From CAIWHR01 sp035541655 (GTDB lineage Bacteria; Pseudomonadota; Gammaproteobacteria; Burkholderiales; Casimicrobiaceae): a stretch of DNA of 64,000 nucleotides. Of this stretch, positions 51,606 to 61,230 are shown piece by piece. Each line of letters starts with the position of its first letter. Position 1 is the first letter of the stretch. The DNA lies in NCBI GenBank assembly GCA_035541655.1, contig DATKMY010000086.1:28982-92981 (forward strand), read 5' to 3'. The translations under genes were made by a program, and so were the position numbers. The notes beneath the pieces were generated by a model. The model was given only the letters and a program-made list of their open reading frames with translations, did no database searches and had not been told where the DNA came from.

Positions 51606-54600
51606 ATGAGCACGCCGTCGCCCGCTGCACGTCTCTCCGCCCAGCTGCCGCTCGCCATGGCGGTCGATGCAATGGCGCTCGCCGATCGCATCGAGCGTGC
51701 GCGCCGCACACACGCCGCCGCACCCGAATGGGAAAGGATCGCTGCGGCGCTCGCCCGCTCGATCGAGAAGCGCGGGGCACGCAGCGCGCGCCGGCCGGCG
51801 ATCACTTATCCGCAGGAGCTCCCGGTCGCGCAGCGCGCCGCCGAGATCGCCCGGGCGATCGCCGAACACCCGGTCGTCATCATTTGCGGCGAAACGGGCT
51901 CCGGCAAGACCACGCAGCTGCCGAAGATCTGCCTCGCCGCAGGGCGCGGCGAACGCGGTCTGATCGGGCACACGCAGCCGCGACGCATCGCAGCCCGCAG
52001 CGTGGCGGCACGCATCGCGCAGGAGCTCGGATCGGAGGTGGGCGCTCTGGTCGGCTACAAGGTGCGCTTCACCGACCGCACGCGGCCCGACGCATTCGTC
52101 AAGCTGATGACGGACGGCATCCTGCTCGCGGAGACTCAGGCCGATCCGTTGCTCGGCGCCTACGACACGCTGATCGTCGACGAGGCGCACGAGCGCAGCC
52201 TCAACATCGATTTCCTCCTCGGGTATCTGAAACAGCTCCTCGCCCGCCGCCCGGACCTGAAGGTCGTTATCACCTCCGCGACGCTCGACGCCGATCGCTT
52301 TGCCCGTCACTTCGGCTCCGGTGATCGACCCGCGCCGGTGCTCGAAGTCTCGGGCCGGACGTATCCGATCGAAATTCGCTACCGCCCGCTCGCCGGCGAC
52401 GGCGAGGACGACGACGAGGAGGAACTCGAAGACGCGATCGTCGACGCCGCCGACGAGCTGTGGCGCAAAGGTCCGGGAGACATCCTCGCCTTTTTGCCGG
52501 GGGAACGGGAGATCCGCGAGACCGCAGACTTGCTCCGCAAAGGGCTCGCACGCCGTCCGTATGCCGGCAGCGTCGAGATCCTCCCGCTCTACGCGCGGCT
52601 GTCGGTCCCCGAGCAGCAGCGCGTGTTCGCGCCGTCGTCCGGCCGGCGCATCGTGCTCGCGACGAACGTCGCCGAGACTTCGCTCACGGTGCCGGGCATC
52701 CGCTACGTGATCGACAGCGGGCTCGCGCGCATCAAGCGCTATTCGCTGCGCAACAAAACGACGCTGCTGCAGATCGAGCCTGTCTCGCAGGCCGCGGCCA
52801 ACCAGCGCGCGGGCCGCTGCGGCCGCGTTGCCGACGGGATCTGCGTGCGCCTCTACGGCGAAGAGGACTACGCCGCGCGTCCGCGCTACACGGATCCGGA
52901 GATCCTGCGCAGCTCGCTCGCCGCCGTCATTTTGCGGATGGCTGCACTCAAGCTCGGCGATGTCGCCGAGTTTCCGTTCGTCGAACCGCCGCCCGCGCGG
53001 GCGGTCGCCGACGGCTACCAGCTGCTGCAGGAGCTCGGCGCCATCGACGATGCGCGGCAATTGACTCCGCTCGGCGCCGAGCTCGCACGCATTCCCGTCG
53101 ATCCGCGCGTCGCGAGAATGGTCGTGGCGGCGCGTGAGCAAGGCTGTGTCCCCGACGTGCTCGTCATCGCCGCCGCGCTCTCCGTTCCCGATCCGCGCGA
53201 GCGGCCGCTCGCCAAGCAGCAGGCGGCCGATCAGGCGCACCTAGCTTTTCGCGACGAGCGATCGGACTTCCTGTCGCTCATCGCCCTTTGGGACTTCTTC
53301 GAGGGCAAGCTCGCCGAGAAGCTCTCGCATCGCCAGCGGGTGGACGCCTGCCGCGCGCAGTTCGTCTCGTATCTGCGGCTCACCGAGTGGCGCGACGTGC
53401 ACGCTCAGCTCGCAGCCGAGCTGAGCGAGCAGGGCTGGCAGTGGCGGAGCGAACGCGCTGCGCACGTCGACGCGTCCAAGTATCAGGCGATCCATCAGGC
53501 GCTGCTCGCGGGCCTGCTCGGCAACTTCGGCGCCAAGGAAAGCGAAGGGGACGGCTACCAGGGCGCGCGGGGCATCCGCTTCCTTCTGCATCCCGGGTCA
53601 GGGCTTGCGAAGAAGCGGCCGAAATGGGTGCTCGCCGCCGAGCTCGTGGAGACGTCGCGGCTCTTCGCGCGCTGCGCCGGCGCCGTCGAGCCCGAATGGA
53701 TCGAGAGGGTCGCGGGGACTCGCGTGACGCGCGACTACTTCGAGCCGCACTGGGACGCCGATCGCGGCGAGATCGTCGCAGCCGAACGCGTGCAGCTCTA
53801 CGGGATCACGCTCGTCGCACGCCGCCGCGTGTCGTTCGGCCGCATCGACCCCGCGCTCGCGCGCGAGGTTTTCATTCGCGAGGCGCTCGTACCCGGCACG
53901 ATCGCGACGAAGGGATCGTTTCTCGCGCACAACAGGAAGCTCGTCGCCGAGGTTGCCGAGCTCGAGCACAAGGCGCGCCGCCAGGACGTGCTCGTCGACG
54001 ACGAGGCGATCGCGGCGTTTTACGACGGTCGGATCCCGGCGGACGTTCATTCGCTCGCCACGTTCGAGCGCTGGCGCGAAGGCGCCGAGCGCAGCGATCC
54101 GCGCGTGCTGCATCTCACGCGGGAGGCGCTGATGCGCCATGCCGCGCACAACGTGACCGAATCGCTCTTTCCTGAAAAGCTCGCACTCGCCGGGAACGAG
54201 CTGCCGCTGCGCTATCGGTTCGCGCCGGGTCAGCCGAACGACGGACTTACGCTGACCGTGCCGCTCGCGCTGCTGAACCAGATCGATGCCGGACGGCTGT
54301 CCTGGCTCGTTCCCGGCATGATCCGCGAGAAGGTGACGCTGCTCGTCAAGGCGCTGCCGAAGCAGCTTCGCAACCGGCTGCACCCGCTGCCGGAGGCTGT
54401 CACCGCGTTTCTCGAGTCGGCGCGGTATGGCGAAAGCGAGCTCGCCGATGCTCTGTTGCGCTGGCTCCGCTCCCGCCTCGGCGAGACGCTCCCCCCGGAT
54501 GTTTGGGACGACACGGAGATCCCGCCCCATCTGGAAGTCGCGATTCGCGTGGTCGACGCATCGGGTCGCGAGCTCGCCTCGGGGCGCGATCTCGCTCGCC

Positions 54601-55526
54601 TGCGCACCGAGCTCGGCGCAGCGGCTCAGCTGACGTTCGCCGGCACAACGCCCGCGCTCGAGCGCCGCGGCCTCATGAGTTGGGACTTCGGCAAGCTGCC
54701 CGACACGCTTTCGAGCGCCAGGGACGGTCGGCACGTCACCGGGTATCCCGCGCTCCATGACGACGGCGATAGCGTGTCGATCGTGCTCTTCGACACTCGC
54801 CTTGCCGCCGACGCGGCGATGCGCGCGGGCGTGGTCCGGCTGCTACGGATCGCCTTGAAGGACCACGTTGCGCGCCACGAGAAGGGCGGAGCGGGGTTCG
54901 CGCAGGCTGCGCTGCAGCTGAAGACCACGGTTCCCTCGGCGCAGCTTCTCGCCGACGTCCTTGACGCAGCCTGCGATCGCGCTTTTGTGGGCGAGGATCC
55001 GCTGCCGCGCAGCGAGACAGCGTTCGCGGAGCAGGTGAAGCGCGCCAGAACACGGCTTCCCGCCGTGGCGGAGGGCGCGTTTCGCCTCCTCGCTCTGATC
55101 GCTACGCGGCACCAGCAGCTGACGCAACGCATCGCCTCGCTGCCGTCGTCGGCCGCACGCCTTGCCGGCGAAATCCGAAGCCGCCGCGACGCGCTCGTCT
55201 ACCCCGGCTTCTTCGCCGCCACACCCTGGGCGCATCTCACCGAAGTCCCGCGCTACCTCGCGGCGCTCGACCGCCGCCTCGTCAAATTCGCCGAGAATCC
55301 TGGGCGCGATGCGCGCCACGCGGCCACGGTGAGCGCGTGGTGGGAGCGCTACCGCGAGCGCCTCGAGCGTAACCGCAAGGCGGGACGGGTCGAGCCGGGC
55401 CTGGAGGAGTTCCGCTGGCTGCTCGAAGAGCTGCAGGTGTCGCTTTTCGCGCAGGAGCTCAAGACACCGTTCCCCGTGTCGTATCGACGCCTCGAGAAGG
55501 CGTGGACGGAGCTCAACCGCGGATGA
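51606..55526 (+). CDS. hrpA: ATP-dependent RNA helicase HrpA
   Basis: DEAH-box helicase of 1306 residues, the usual length for HrpA, which acts on stalled or colliding ribosomes. Walker A GETGSGKTTQLP is at residues 95-106, DEAHERS at 192-198, and motif III ITSATLDADRF follows. The C-terminal helicase lobe has ATNVAETSLTVPGIRYVID and NQRAGRCGRVADGICVRLY. The helicase-associated and OB-fold domains and the long HrpA-specific C-terminus follow. A TAGAAT at 51534-51539 may be its -10 box. Divergent from the binding-protein gene. Confidence 0.95.
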   Translation: MSTPSPAARLSAQLPLAMAVDAMALADRIERARRTHAAAPEWERIAAALARSIEKRGARSARRPAITYPQELPVAQRAAEIARAIAEHPVVIICGETGSGKTTQLPKICLAAGRGERGLIGHTQPRRIAARSVAARIAQELGSEVGALVGYKVRFTDRTRPDAFVKLMTDGILLAETQADPLLGAYDTLIVDEAHERSLNIDFLLGYLKQLLARRPDLKVVITSATLDADRFARHFGSGDRPAPVLEVSGRTYPIEIRYRPLAGDGEDDDEEELEDAIVDAADELWRKGPGDILAFLPGEREIRETADLLRKGLARRPYAGSVEILPLYARLSVPEQQRVFAPSSGRRIVLATNVAETSLTVPGIRYVIDSGLARIKRYSLRNKTTLLQIEPVSQAAANQRAGRCGRVADGICVRLYGEEDYAARPRYTDPEILRSSLAAVILRMAALKLGDVAEFPFVEPPPARAVADGYQLLQELGAIDDARQLTPLGAELARIPVDPRVARMVVAAREQGCVPDVLVIAAALSVPDPRERPLAKQQAADQAHLAFRDERSDFLSLIALWDFFEGKLAEKLSHRQRVDACRAQFVSYLRLTEWRDVHAQLAAELSEQGWQWRSERAAHVDASKYQAIHQALLAGLLGNFGAKESEGDGYQGARGIRFLLHPGSGLAKKRPKWVLAAELVETSRLFARCAGAVEPEWIERVAGTRVTRDYFEPHWDADRGEIVAAERVQLYGITLVARRRVSFGRIDPALAREVFIREALVPGTIATKGSFLAHNRKLVAEVAELEHKARRQDVLVDDEAIAAFYDGRIPADVHSLATFERWREGAERSDPRVLHLTREALMRHAAHNVTESLFPEKLALAGNELPLRYRFAPGQPNDGLTLTVPLALLNQIDAGRLSWLVPGMIREKVTLLVKALPKQLRNRLHPLPEAVTAFLESARYGESELADALLRWLRSRLGETLPPDVWDDTEIPPHLEVAIRVVDASGRELASGRDLARLRTELGAAAQLTFAGTTPALERRGLMSWDFGKLPDTLSSARDGRHVTGYPALHDDGDSVSIVLFDTRLAADAAMRAGVVRLLRIALKDHVARHEKGGAGFAQAALQLKTTVPSAQLLADVLDAACDRAFVGEDPLPRSETAFAEQVKRARTRLPAVAEGAFRLLALIATRHQQLTQRIASLPSSAARLAGEIRSRRDALVYPGFFAATPWAHLTEVPRYLAALDRRLVKFAENPGRDARHAATVSAWWERYRERLERNRKAGRVEPGLEEFRWLLEELQVSLFAQELKTPFPVSYRRLEKAWTELNRG

Positions 55527-55600
55527 TCGGTCGCGCGGGGCGCGTTGTGGCGCCGATTGCCACCGTGTTACAGTAGGTCGCTCGCCCTCGCTGGAGGACG

Positions 55601-58093
55601 GTGGAGAATGTTGCCCAGGAGGCATTCCGGCCACGCCGGCGGGGCACGGGCCCGCGCCCGACCGATGAGTCCATAGCTGCGCCAGACGCGTTGAACGCCC
55701 CGACGACCCGCCGGCACATCCCGCGCGACATGTCGAAGATACTCGGCGACTGCCGAGATATCGCGATCCATCGTCTGCTGCTGATGTTCAACACCATGCT
55801 CGGACGGGTCGGCGAGATGCTGATGGATCGGGCAAGCCGCACCGATGTGCGCGAGGATCAGGTCGCGAGCCTCGACGCGCGCGATGTGCTGCGGACCGCG
55901 AGCGCCGGCTTGATGGCTGAATTCGAGCGGCGCCTGCGAAAGCAGATCGATGATTGCATCGCCGGCAAAGTGGCTACCAAGACTGATTTCTCGAAGGTCG
56001 ACGCCGAGAAGCTGTCGCTGATCGATACTCATGCGATGGATGAGTCCGTCTTGATCAGCAACATCACGCGGGTCGTCGAGAACCTGTCCCACGACGAGCT
56101 GCAGCTGCTCAACCGTGGCGTCGGACATCTGCTCGGCGATCCCGCGCTGGAAACGGGGGCCAACCCGTTCGCCCCGGCGGCGATCGTTTCGACGTTCGCC
56201 GATGCGCTGGAAACTCTCAAGGCGGACCATCGGGTCAAGCACACGATCCTGAAGGAGATCAACCAGGCTTCGCTCGCCGAAGTCAACAGCATTTACGCCG
56301 ACCTCAATAAACACCTGCAGAACCTTCATGTCATGCCGAAGGGGACACGCAGGGTTGCGCAGCTGCGGCGCGAAGCTGAACCCGCCCGCGAGCACGCGCC
56401 GCCGGGTCGACCCGAGAGTGCGGAGCCGGCGCCGTCCGAGATCGACGTGATGGCGCTATTCCAGAAGCGCTTCCGCGGCGCGCCCCTTCCGCCGCAGCTT
56501 CCCCCTTCGCTGTTTGCGGCGGCAGGCGGCGGGATGGCGCCGCCTGGCGGGCCAGCAGTCGCCCCGGGAATTGAGGCGACACGCATCATGGCCGACGGCA
56601 GCCAGGAGTTTCCGGCGATTTCGCTTGAAGCCGGTGCGCGGTATATCCCGCGGGGCCCGCTCGCGCCCACGCCGTCCGGATACGTCCCAGGCCTTCCGAT
56701 CATCGCGACGCCGATGCTGGGCGAGGGCCTCGCGCGGCTGCAGGCGGGGGAGAGCGACTTCGATCTCGGCGCCGGCACGTACGTCCAGTTCTCCGGCATC
56801 CCGGAAGGCCGGCACAACGTACTGCGCGACCTCCAGGAGTCCCCTCTAGGCAAGAAGGCGAATCAGCTCGAGTTGATGACGATCGAGCTGGTCGCGATGC
56901 TGTTCGACTTCATCTTCGAGACAAAGGACCTGCCCGACGGCATCAAGGCACTGCTCGCGCGGCTGCAGATTCCCGTGCTCAAGGCGGCGATGCTCGACGG
57001 CGCGTTCTTCGCGAAGAAGAGCCATCCGTCGCGTCTGCTCGTCAACGCGCTCGCCGAGGCGGGACGGGGCTGGTCCCCGGCGATGGGGACCGACGATCCC
57101 CTCTATCAGCATATCGACGCGATCGTTCACCGGATCCTCGACGGGTTCACCGACAATCTGGCGATCTTCGACGAGGCGCGCGAAAAGCTCGAGAAGTTTC
57201 TCGCCGACGAGGAAAAGGTCGCCGAAGCGAACATCCAGTCGACGGCCGAAGAAATCGATCAGACCGACCGCCGGGAGATGGCGGTTGCGGTGGCGCGGGC
57301 CGAGGTCGAGCGGCGGATTCAGATGTACCCGGTTCCCAACTTCCTCGCCACGTTCCTTCGGCAGCAATGGGCGCCCACGCTCGAGAACGTCTATATGAAG
57401 CACGGCGAGGAGAGCGACACCTGGGAACAGAGCGTTGCGATGCTCGAGGACCTGGTGTGGAGCGTGCAGCCAAAGCGGACGAAGGACGACCGAAAGCACC
57501 TGGTAGCGCTGCTACCGTCGCTGCTCAAGAGGCTGTCCGCAGCGCTCCTCGACATTGCTGCGGCCGCCGAGGAACGCGATCGATTCATGGCGAACCTCGT
57601 CGAAGCTCACGCTGCCTCGGTAAAGCCCGCCGCCGCTACCGCCGGGCTCGGCACCGCATCGGTCGTCGAGCAGGCGAAGGCGGCCGCCGAGCAAGCGCAT
57701 GCGGCCGGCGACGAGGAGAGGGCGGCGAAGGCCGAAGAGCTCGCCGCGGCGATGACGCAGGCCGAGCCCGCGCCCGTAGAAGAAGAGGAGGTCATCGACG
57801 ACCAGTACCTCGAGATCGCGCAGAGCCTCGAACGCGGCGCGTGGATCGAATTCGAGGCGGACGACGGGCAGCTCGCCTTCGCGAAGCTCGCGTGGATCAG
57901 CCCGTTGCGCGGCACGTACCTCTTCACGAACCGCCAGGGGTTGAAGGCGCTGTCGATGAACGCCGAGGAGCTTGCGGCACGCTTCCGCGAAGATCGCGCG
58001 CGTCTCGTCGAGGCCGAGCCGCTGATCGATCGCGCGCTCGGGAGCGTGATCGCGTCGTTCACCGAGAAGATGCCCGAGCCCGTTGCGACTTGA
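55601..58093 (+). CDS. DUF1631 family protein
   Basis: An 830-residue soluble protein of the DUF1631 family, function unknown. The start is GTG, fixed by GGAGG seven bases upstream. The N-terminal half is helical (ILGDCRDIAIHRLLLMFNTM, LNRGVGHLLGDPALETGANP). A Pro/Gly-rich stretch spans about 265-330. A second helical part contains LELMTIELVAMLFDFIFETK-type sequence and HPSRLLVNALAEAGRGW. The C-terminal 100 residues (GAWIEFEADDGQLAFAKLAW, then YLFTNRQG) resemble a PilZ-like beta barrel but lack the RxxxR c-di-GMP motif. It follows hrpA by 74 bases. Confidence 0.8.
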   Translation: MENVAQEAFRPRRRGTGPRPTDESIAAPDALNAPTTRRHIPRDMSKILGDCRDIAIHRLLLMFNTMLGRVGEMLMDRASRTDVREDQVASLDARDVLRTASAGLMAEFERRLRKQIDDCIAGKVATKTDFSKVDAEKLSLIDTHAMDESVLISNITRVVENLSHDELQLLNRGVGHLLGDPALETGANPFAPAAIVSTFADALETLKADHRVKHTILKEINQASLAEVNSIYADLNKHLQNLHVMPKGTRRVAQLRREAEPAREHAPPGRPESAEPAPSEIDVMALFQKRFRGAPLPPQLPPSLFAAAGGGMAPPGGPAVAPGIEATRIMADGSQEFPAISLEAGARYIPRGPLAPTPSGYVPGLPIIATPMLGEGLARLQAGESDFDLGAGTYVQFSGIPEGRHNVLRDLQESPLGKKANQLELMTIELVAMLFDFIFETKDLPDGIKALLARLQIPVLKAAMLDGAFFAKKSHPSRLLVNALAEAGRGWSPAMGTDDPLYQHIDAIVHRILDGFTDNLAIFDEAREKLEKFLADEEKVAEANIQSTAEEIDQTDRREMAVAVARAEVERRIQMYPVPNFLATFLRQQWAPTLENVYMKHGEESDTWEQSVAMLEDLVWSVQPKRTKDDRKHLVALLPSLLKRLSAALLDIAAAAEERDRFMANLVEAHAASVKPAAATAGLGTASVVEQAKAAAEQAHAAGDEERAAKAEELAAAMTQAEPAPVEEEEVIDDQYLEIAQSLERGAWIEFEADDGQLAFAKLAWISPLRGTYLFTNRQGLKALSMNAEELAARFREDRARLVEAEPLIDRALGSVIASFTEKMPEPVAT

Positions 58094-58138
58094 GCGTCCC
58101 GCGCCACCTCGCGGCGCGCGCCTCCCGGCCGCCACAAC

Positions 58139-58939
58139 ATGGTTGACCCCGCTGCTGCGCGCATCGGCGTGCTCGTCATCGGCGACGAGATCCTCTCGGG
58201 AAAGCGGCAGGACCGGCACTTCGCGCACGTCGTCGCGACGCTCGCCAAGCGCGGCCTCGCGCCCGCGTGGGCACGCTACGAAGGCGACGATCGCGCGGCG
58301 CTAACGCGCACGCTGCGCGACACTTTCGCGTCCGGGGACATCGTGTTCAGCTTCGGCGGCGTCGGCGCCACTCCCGACGATCACACGCGGCAGGCCGCAG
58401 CCGCCGCGCTCGGCTCGCCGCTCGTCCGCCACCCCGAAGCGCTCGCGGAGCTCGTCGCGCAGTTCGGAGACGCGGCCTACCCGAACCGCGTGATGATGGC
58501 CGAATTTCCGCAGGGCGCGACGATCATCCCGAATCCGGTCAATCGCGTCGCGTCGTTCTCGGTGCGCGATCACCACTTCTTTCCCGGATTCCCGCAGATG
58601 GCGTGGCCGATGCTCGAATGGGTGCTCGCGACTCGGTATCCGGCGCTTGCCGTGTCGGGTACCGGCGAACGCTCGATCGTCGTCTTCGGCGCCGGCGAAG
58701 GTCAGCTGATATCGCTGATGCACGATTGCGTCGCGCGCTACCCTCAGTTGAAGCTCTTCAGCCTACCGACGATGCTCCCCGAGGGGAAGCGGCGCCTGGA
58801 GCTCGGCGTCCGCGGCGAAATCGCGGCGGCGGACGCGGCGCTCGCCGATCTCGTTGCGGGGATCGAGGCGGCCGGATTCCGCTGGGAGCCCGCAGACGCG
58901 CGAGGCCTGGAGAACGATCCCGAAGCCGAGCGCGCGTAG
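58139..58939 (+). CDS. Molybdopterin-binding / CinA-like protein (MoCF domain only)
   Basis: A 266-residue protein with the MoCF fold found in MoaB/MogA and the N-terminal half of CinA. Motifs: RIGVLVIGDEILSGKRQDRH, FSFGGVGATPDDHTRQAAA and HHFFPGFPQMAWPMLEWVL. The C-terminal nicotinamide-nucleotide amidase (PncC) domain of full CinA is absent. Stand-alone forms are annotated as competence/damage-inducible protein A, but their reaction is not established. It converges on pyrD. Confidence 0.85.
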   Translation: MVDPAAARIGVLVIGDEILSGKRQDRHFAHVVATLAKRGLAPAWARYEGDDRAALTRTLRDTFASGDIVFSFGGVGATPDDHTRQAAAAALGSPLVRHPEALAELVAQFGDAAYPNRVMMAEFPQGATIIPNPVNRVASFSVRDHHFFPGFPQMAWPMLEWVLATRYPALAVSGTGERSIVVFGAGEGQLISLMHDCVARYPQLKLFSLPTMLPEGKRRLELGVRGEIAAADAALADLVAGIEAAGFRWEPADARGLENDPEAERA

Positions 58940-58963
58940 CCGAAAGCGCGCCGCGAGTCGCCG

Positions 58964-59983
58964 CTAGCGGTCGGCGAGCGCCTCCGCGCACTCGACGACG
59001 AGCTCAGGCCCGCGATAGACGAGCCCCGTGTAGAGCTGCACCAGCGTCGCTCCGGCGTCGATCTTCTCCTTCGCGTCGGCGCCGCTCAGGATGCCGCCGA
59101 CGCCGATGATGGGGAGCGCGCCGTCGAGCGCCTTGGCGAGGCGCGCGACGACCGCGGTGGACTGTTCGCGCAGCGGACGGCCCGACAGCCCGCCGGCCTC
59201 CTCGGCGTGCGTCCGGCCTTTGACGGCGCCGCGCGCAATCGTCGTGTTCGTCGCGATGACCGCGTCGATCTTGCGCCGGGCGAGCACGCGCGCGATGCCG
59301 TCGATCGCCGCCGGCCCGAGATCGGGTGCGATCTTCACGGCGATCGGCGTGTACTTCGCGTGCTTGTCGGCGAGGCGCTTCTGCTCGGATTTCAGCGCCG
59401 CGACGAGACCGGCGAGCGTGTCTTCCGCCTGGAGGTCGCGCAAACCCTTCGTGTTCGGCGACGATACGTTGACCGTCACGTACGAAGCGCGCACGTAGAC
59501 GGCGCGCAGGCAGGCGAGATAGTCGTCGGAGGCGTGCGCGTTCGACGTGTCGAAGTTCTTGCCGATGTTGACGCCGAGGATGCCGCGCCAGGTGGCCCGC
59601 GCGGTGTTCGCGAGGAAGCGGGCGACCCCGTCGTTGTTGAAGCCGAGGCGGTTGACGAGCGCTTCGCACTCCGGGATCCGGAAGAGGCGCGGCTTCGGAT
59701 TGCCGGGTTGTGCGCGTGGCGTCACCGTTCCGCATTCGATGAACCCGAACCCGAGCGCGGCGAGGCCGTCGATGTGCGCGGCGTTCTTGTCGAGCCCGGC
59801 GGCGACACCGACGCGATTCGGGAACTCGAGTCCCATCGCCGTGACTTTCGATGGGGGAATCACGCGAGTGAAAGCGTGCGCCGCGCCGGTCTTCACCGCG
59901 AGGTCGAGGCCTGCGAACGTGAGCTCGTGCGCGGTCTCGGGGTCGAGCGCGAACAGCAGGGGGCGAAGCAGCGGGTAGATCAT
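58964..59983 (-). CDS. pyrD: Dihydroorotate dehydrogenase (quinone), class 2
   Basis: FMN enzyme of 339 residues that oxidises dihydroorotate to orotate at the membrane, feeding electrons to quinone. The N-terminal membrane-associating helix (MIYPLLRPLLFALDPETAHE) and VGVAAGLDKNAAHIDGLAAL are present. The catalytic-Ser segment NVSSPNTKGLRDLQ marks class 2. FMN-phosphate contacts lie in IIGVGGILSGADAKEKIDAG, and YTGLVYRGP follows. Divergent from mltB across 143 bases. Confidence 0.96.
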   Translation of the reverse strand: MIYPLLRPLLFALDPETAHELTFAGLDLAVKTGAAHAFTRVIPPSKVTAMGLEFPNRVGVAAGLDKNAAHIDGLAALGFGFIECGTVTPRAQPGNPKPRLFRIPECEALVNRLGFNNDGVARFLANTARATWRGILGVNIGKNFDTSNAHASDDYLACLRAVYVRASYVTVNVSSPNTKGLRDLQAEDTLAGLVAALKSEQKRLADKHAKYTPIAVKIAPDLGPAAIDGIARVLARRKIDAVIATNTTIARGAVKGRTHAEEAGGLSGRPLREQSTAVVARLAKALDGALPIIGVGGILSGADAKEKIDAGATLVQLYTGLVYRGPELVVECAEALADR

Positions 59984-60126
59984 TCTCGCGGGCGCGTTCC
60001 GCGCGCGCCTCGGACGATGGCGGCCTCGCGCATCTGCCGTGTCTTGCGGCAGCGAAACGTCGTGCCGTCGATGAAACGCAGCGCGATGATACCATTTCGA
60101 GTGCCTTCCTCCCCGCATTCGAAGTC

Positions 60127-61179
60127 ATGGCCCGCACGCTCGCCGCGCTGCTCGCCGCCGCGGTCTGTCTGATCGCAGCGGTGACACCGGCGGCGGCTGC
60201 GGCGCCCGACCCCGCAGTCGGGAACTACGCGGCGCGTGCCGACGTGCGCGCGTTCATCGGCGAGATGGCCGACGAATACGGCTTCGACCGCGTCGCGCTG
60301 CGCCGCGTGTTTGCCCAGGCGCACTATCAGCGCGCGATCGTCGCAGCGATGGACCGTCCGCTGCGCGAGCCCCCGAAGTGGTACGAGTACGCGCCGCGGT
60401 TTCTCGCTGCGCCGCGCGTCGACGCCGGGGTCGCGTACTGGGCGGCTCACGCCGCCGACCTCGCGCGCGCGGAGGAGCGCTTCGGCGTTCCCGCCGAGAT
60501 CGTCGTCGCGATCCTCGGCGTGGAGACCTACTACGGCAAGTACACGGGACGCTATCGCACGGTGGACGTGCTCGCGACGCTCGCGTTCGACTACCCGCGA
60601 CGCGCGGCATTCTTCCGCGGCGAGCTGAAGCAGTTCCTGCTGCTCGCGCGCGAGCTCAAGATGCCGGCGCTCACAGCGAAGGGCTCGTTCGCCGGCGCGC
60701 TCGGCGTCCCCCAGTTCATGCCGGGAAGCTACCGGAGCTTCGCAATCGACTTCGACGACAGCGGCAGAGCGGATCTGTGGAACAGCGCCGCCGACGTCGT
60801 CGGGAGCGTCGCCAATTACCTCGCGCGCCACGATTGGCAGCGGGGCCAGCCGGTGCTTCTCGCGGCGGCGATCGACGAGACTGCGCGCGAATCGGTGCTG
60901 CGCAAGCTCGACGGCGGGCTCTCGGAGCGCCGCGCGCTCGCTGCATGGTCCGCCGACGGCGTCGCGCCCGTTGCGGCGCCCGAAGATCTCGCGCAGGATC
61001 CCGTCGGCGTTCTGGTGCTCGAGGAGAAGCCCGACGGCGCCGATGCCGACAGCTATTGGATCGCGTGCAACAATTTCTACGTGCTCACGCGCTACAACCG
61101 CAGCCGTCTCTACGCGACCGCCGTTTGGGAGCTCGCGAAAGCGATCAAGGAAGCGCGCGCCGCGACCGCGCGGGACTGA
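60127..61179 (+). CDS. mltB: Membrane-bound lytic murein transglycosylase B family
   Basis: Peptidoglycan-cleaving enzyme of 350 residues. The signal peptide (about 1-26) has no clear lipobox, so the protein is probably soluble in the periplasm. The catalytic Glu is E133 in ILGVETYYGKYTGRY. Family motifs FAGALGVPQFMPGSYRSFAI, DLWNSAADVVGSVANYLA and CNNFYVLTRYNRSRLYATAV are intact. Divergent from pyrD and convergent with pgi. Confidence 0.93.
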   Translation: MARTLAALLAAAVCLIAAVTPAAAAAPDPAVGNYAARADVRAFIGEMADEYGFDRVALRRVFAQAHYQRAIVAAMDRPLREPPKWYEYAPRFLAAPRVDAGVAYWAAHAADLARAEERFGVPAEIVVAILGVETYYGKYTGRYRTVDVLATLAFDYPRRAAFFRGELKQFLLLARELKMPALTAKGSFAGALGVPQFMPGSYRSFAIDFDDSGRADLWNSAADVVGSVANYLARHDWQRGQPVLLAAAIDETARESVLRKLDGGLSERRALAAWSADGVAPVAAPEDLAQDPVGVLVLEEKPDGADADSYWIACNNFYVLTRYNRSRLYATAVWELAKAIKEARAATARD

Positions 61180-61230
61180 GCGAACTCGCGGTGCGCGATC
61201 CCCGCGGCGATCGAAGCGCCGCGGCTCGCG

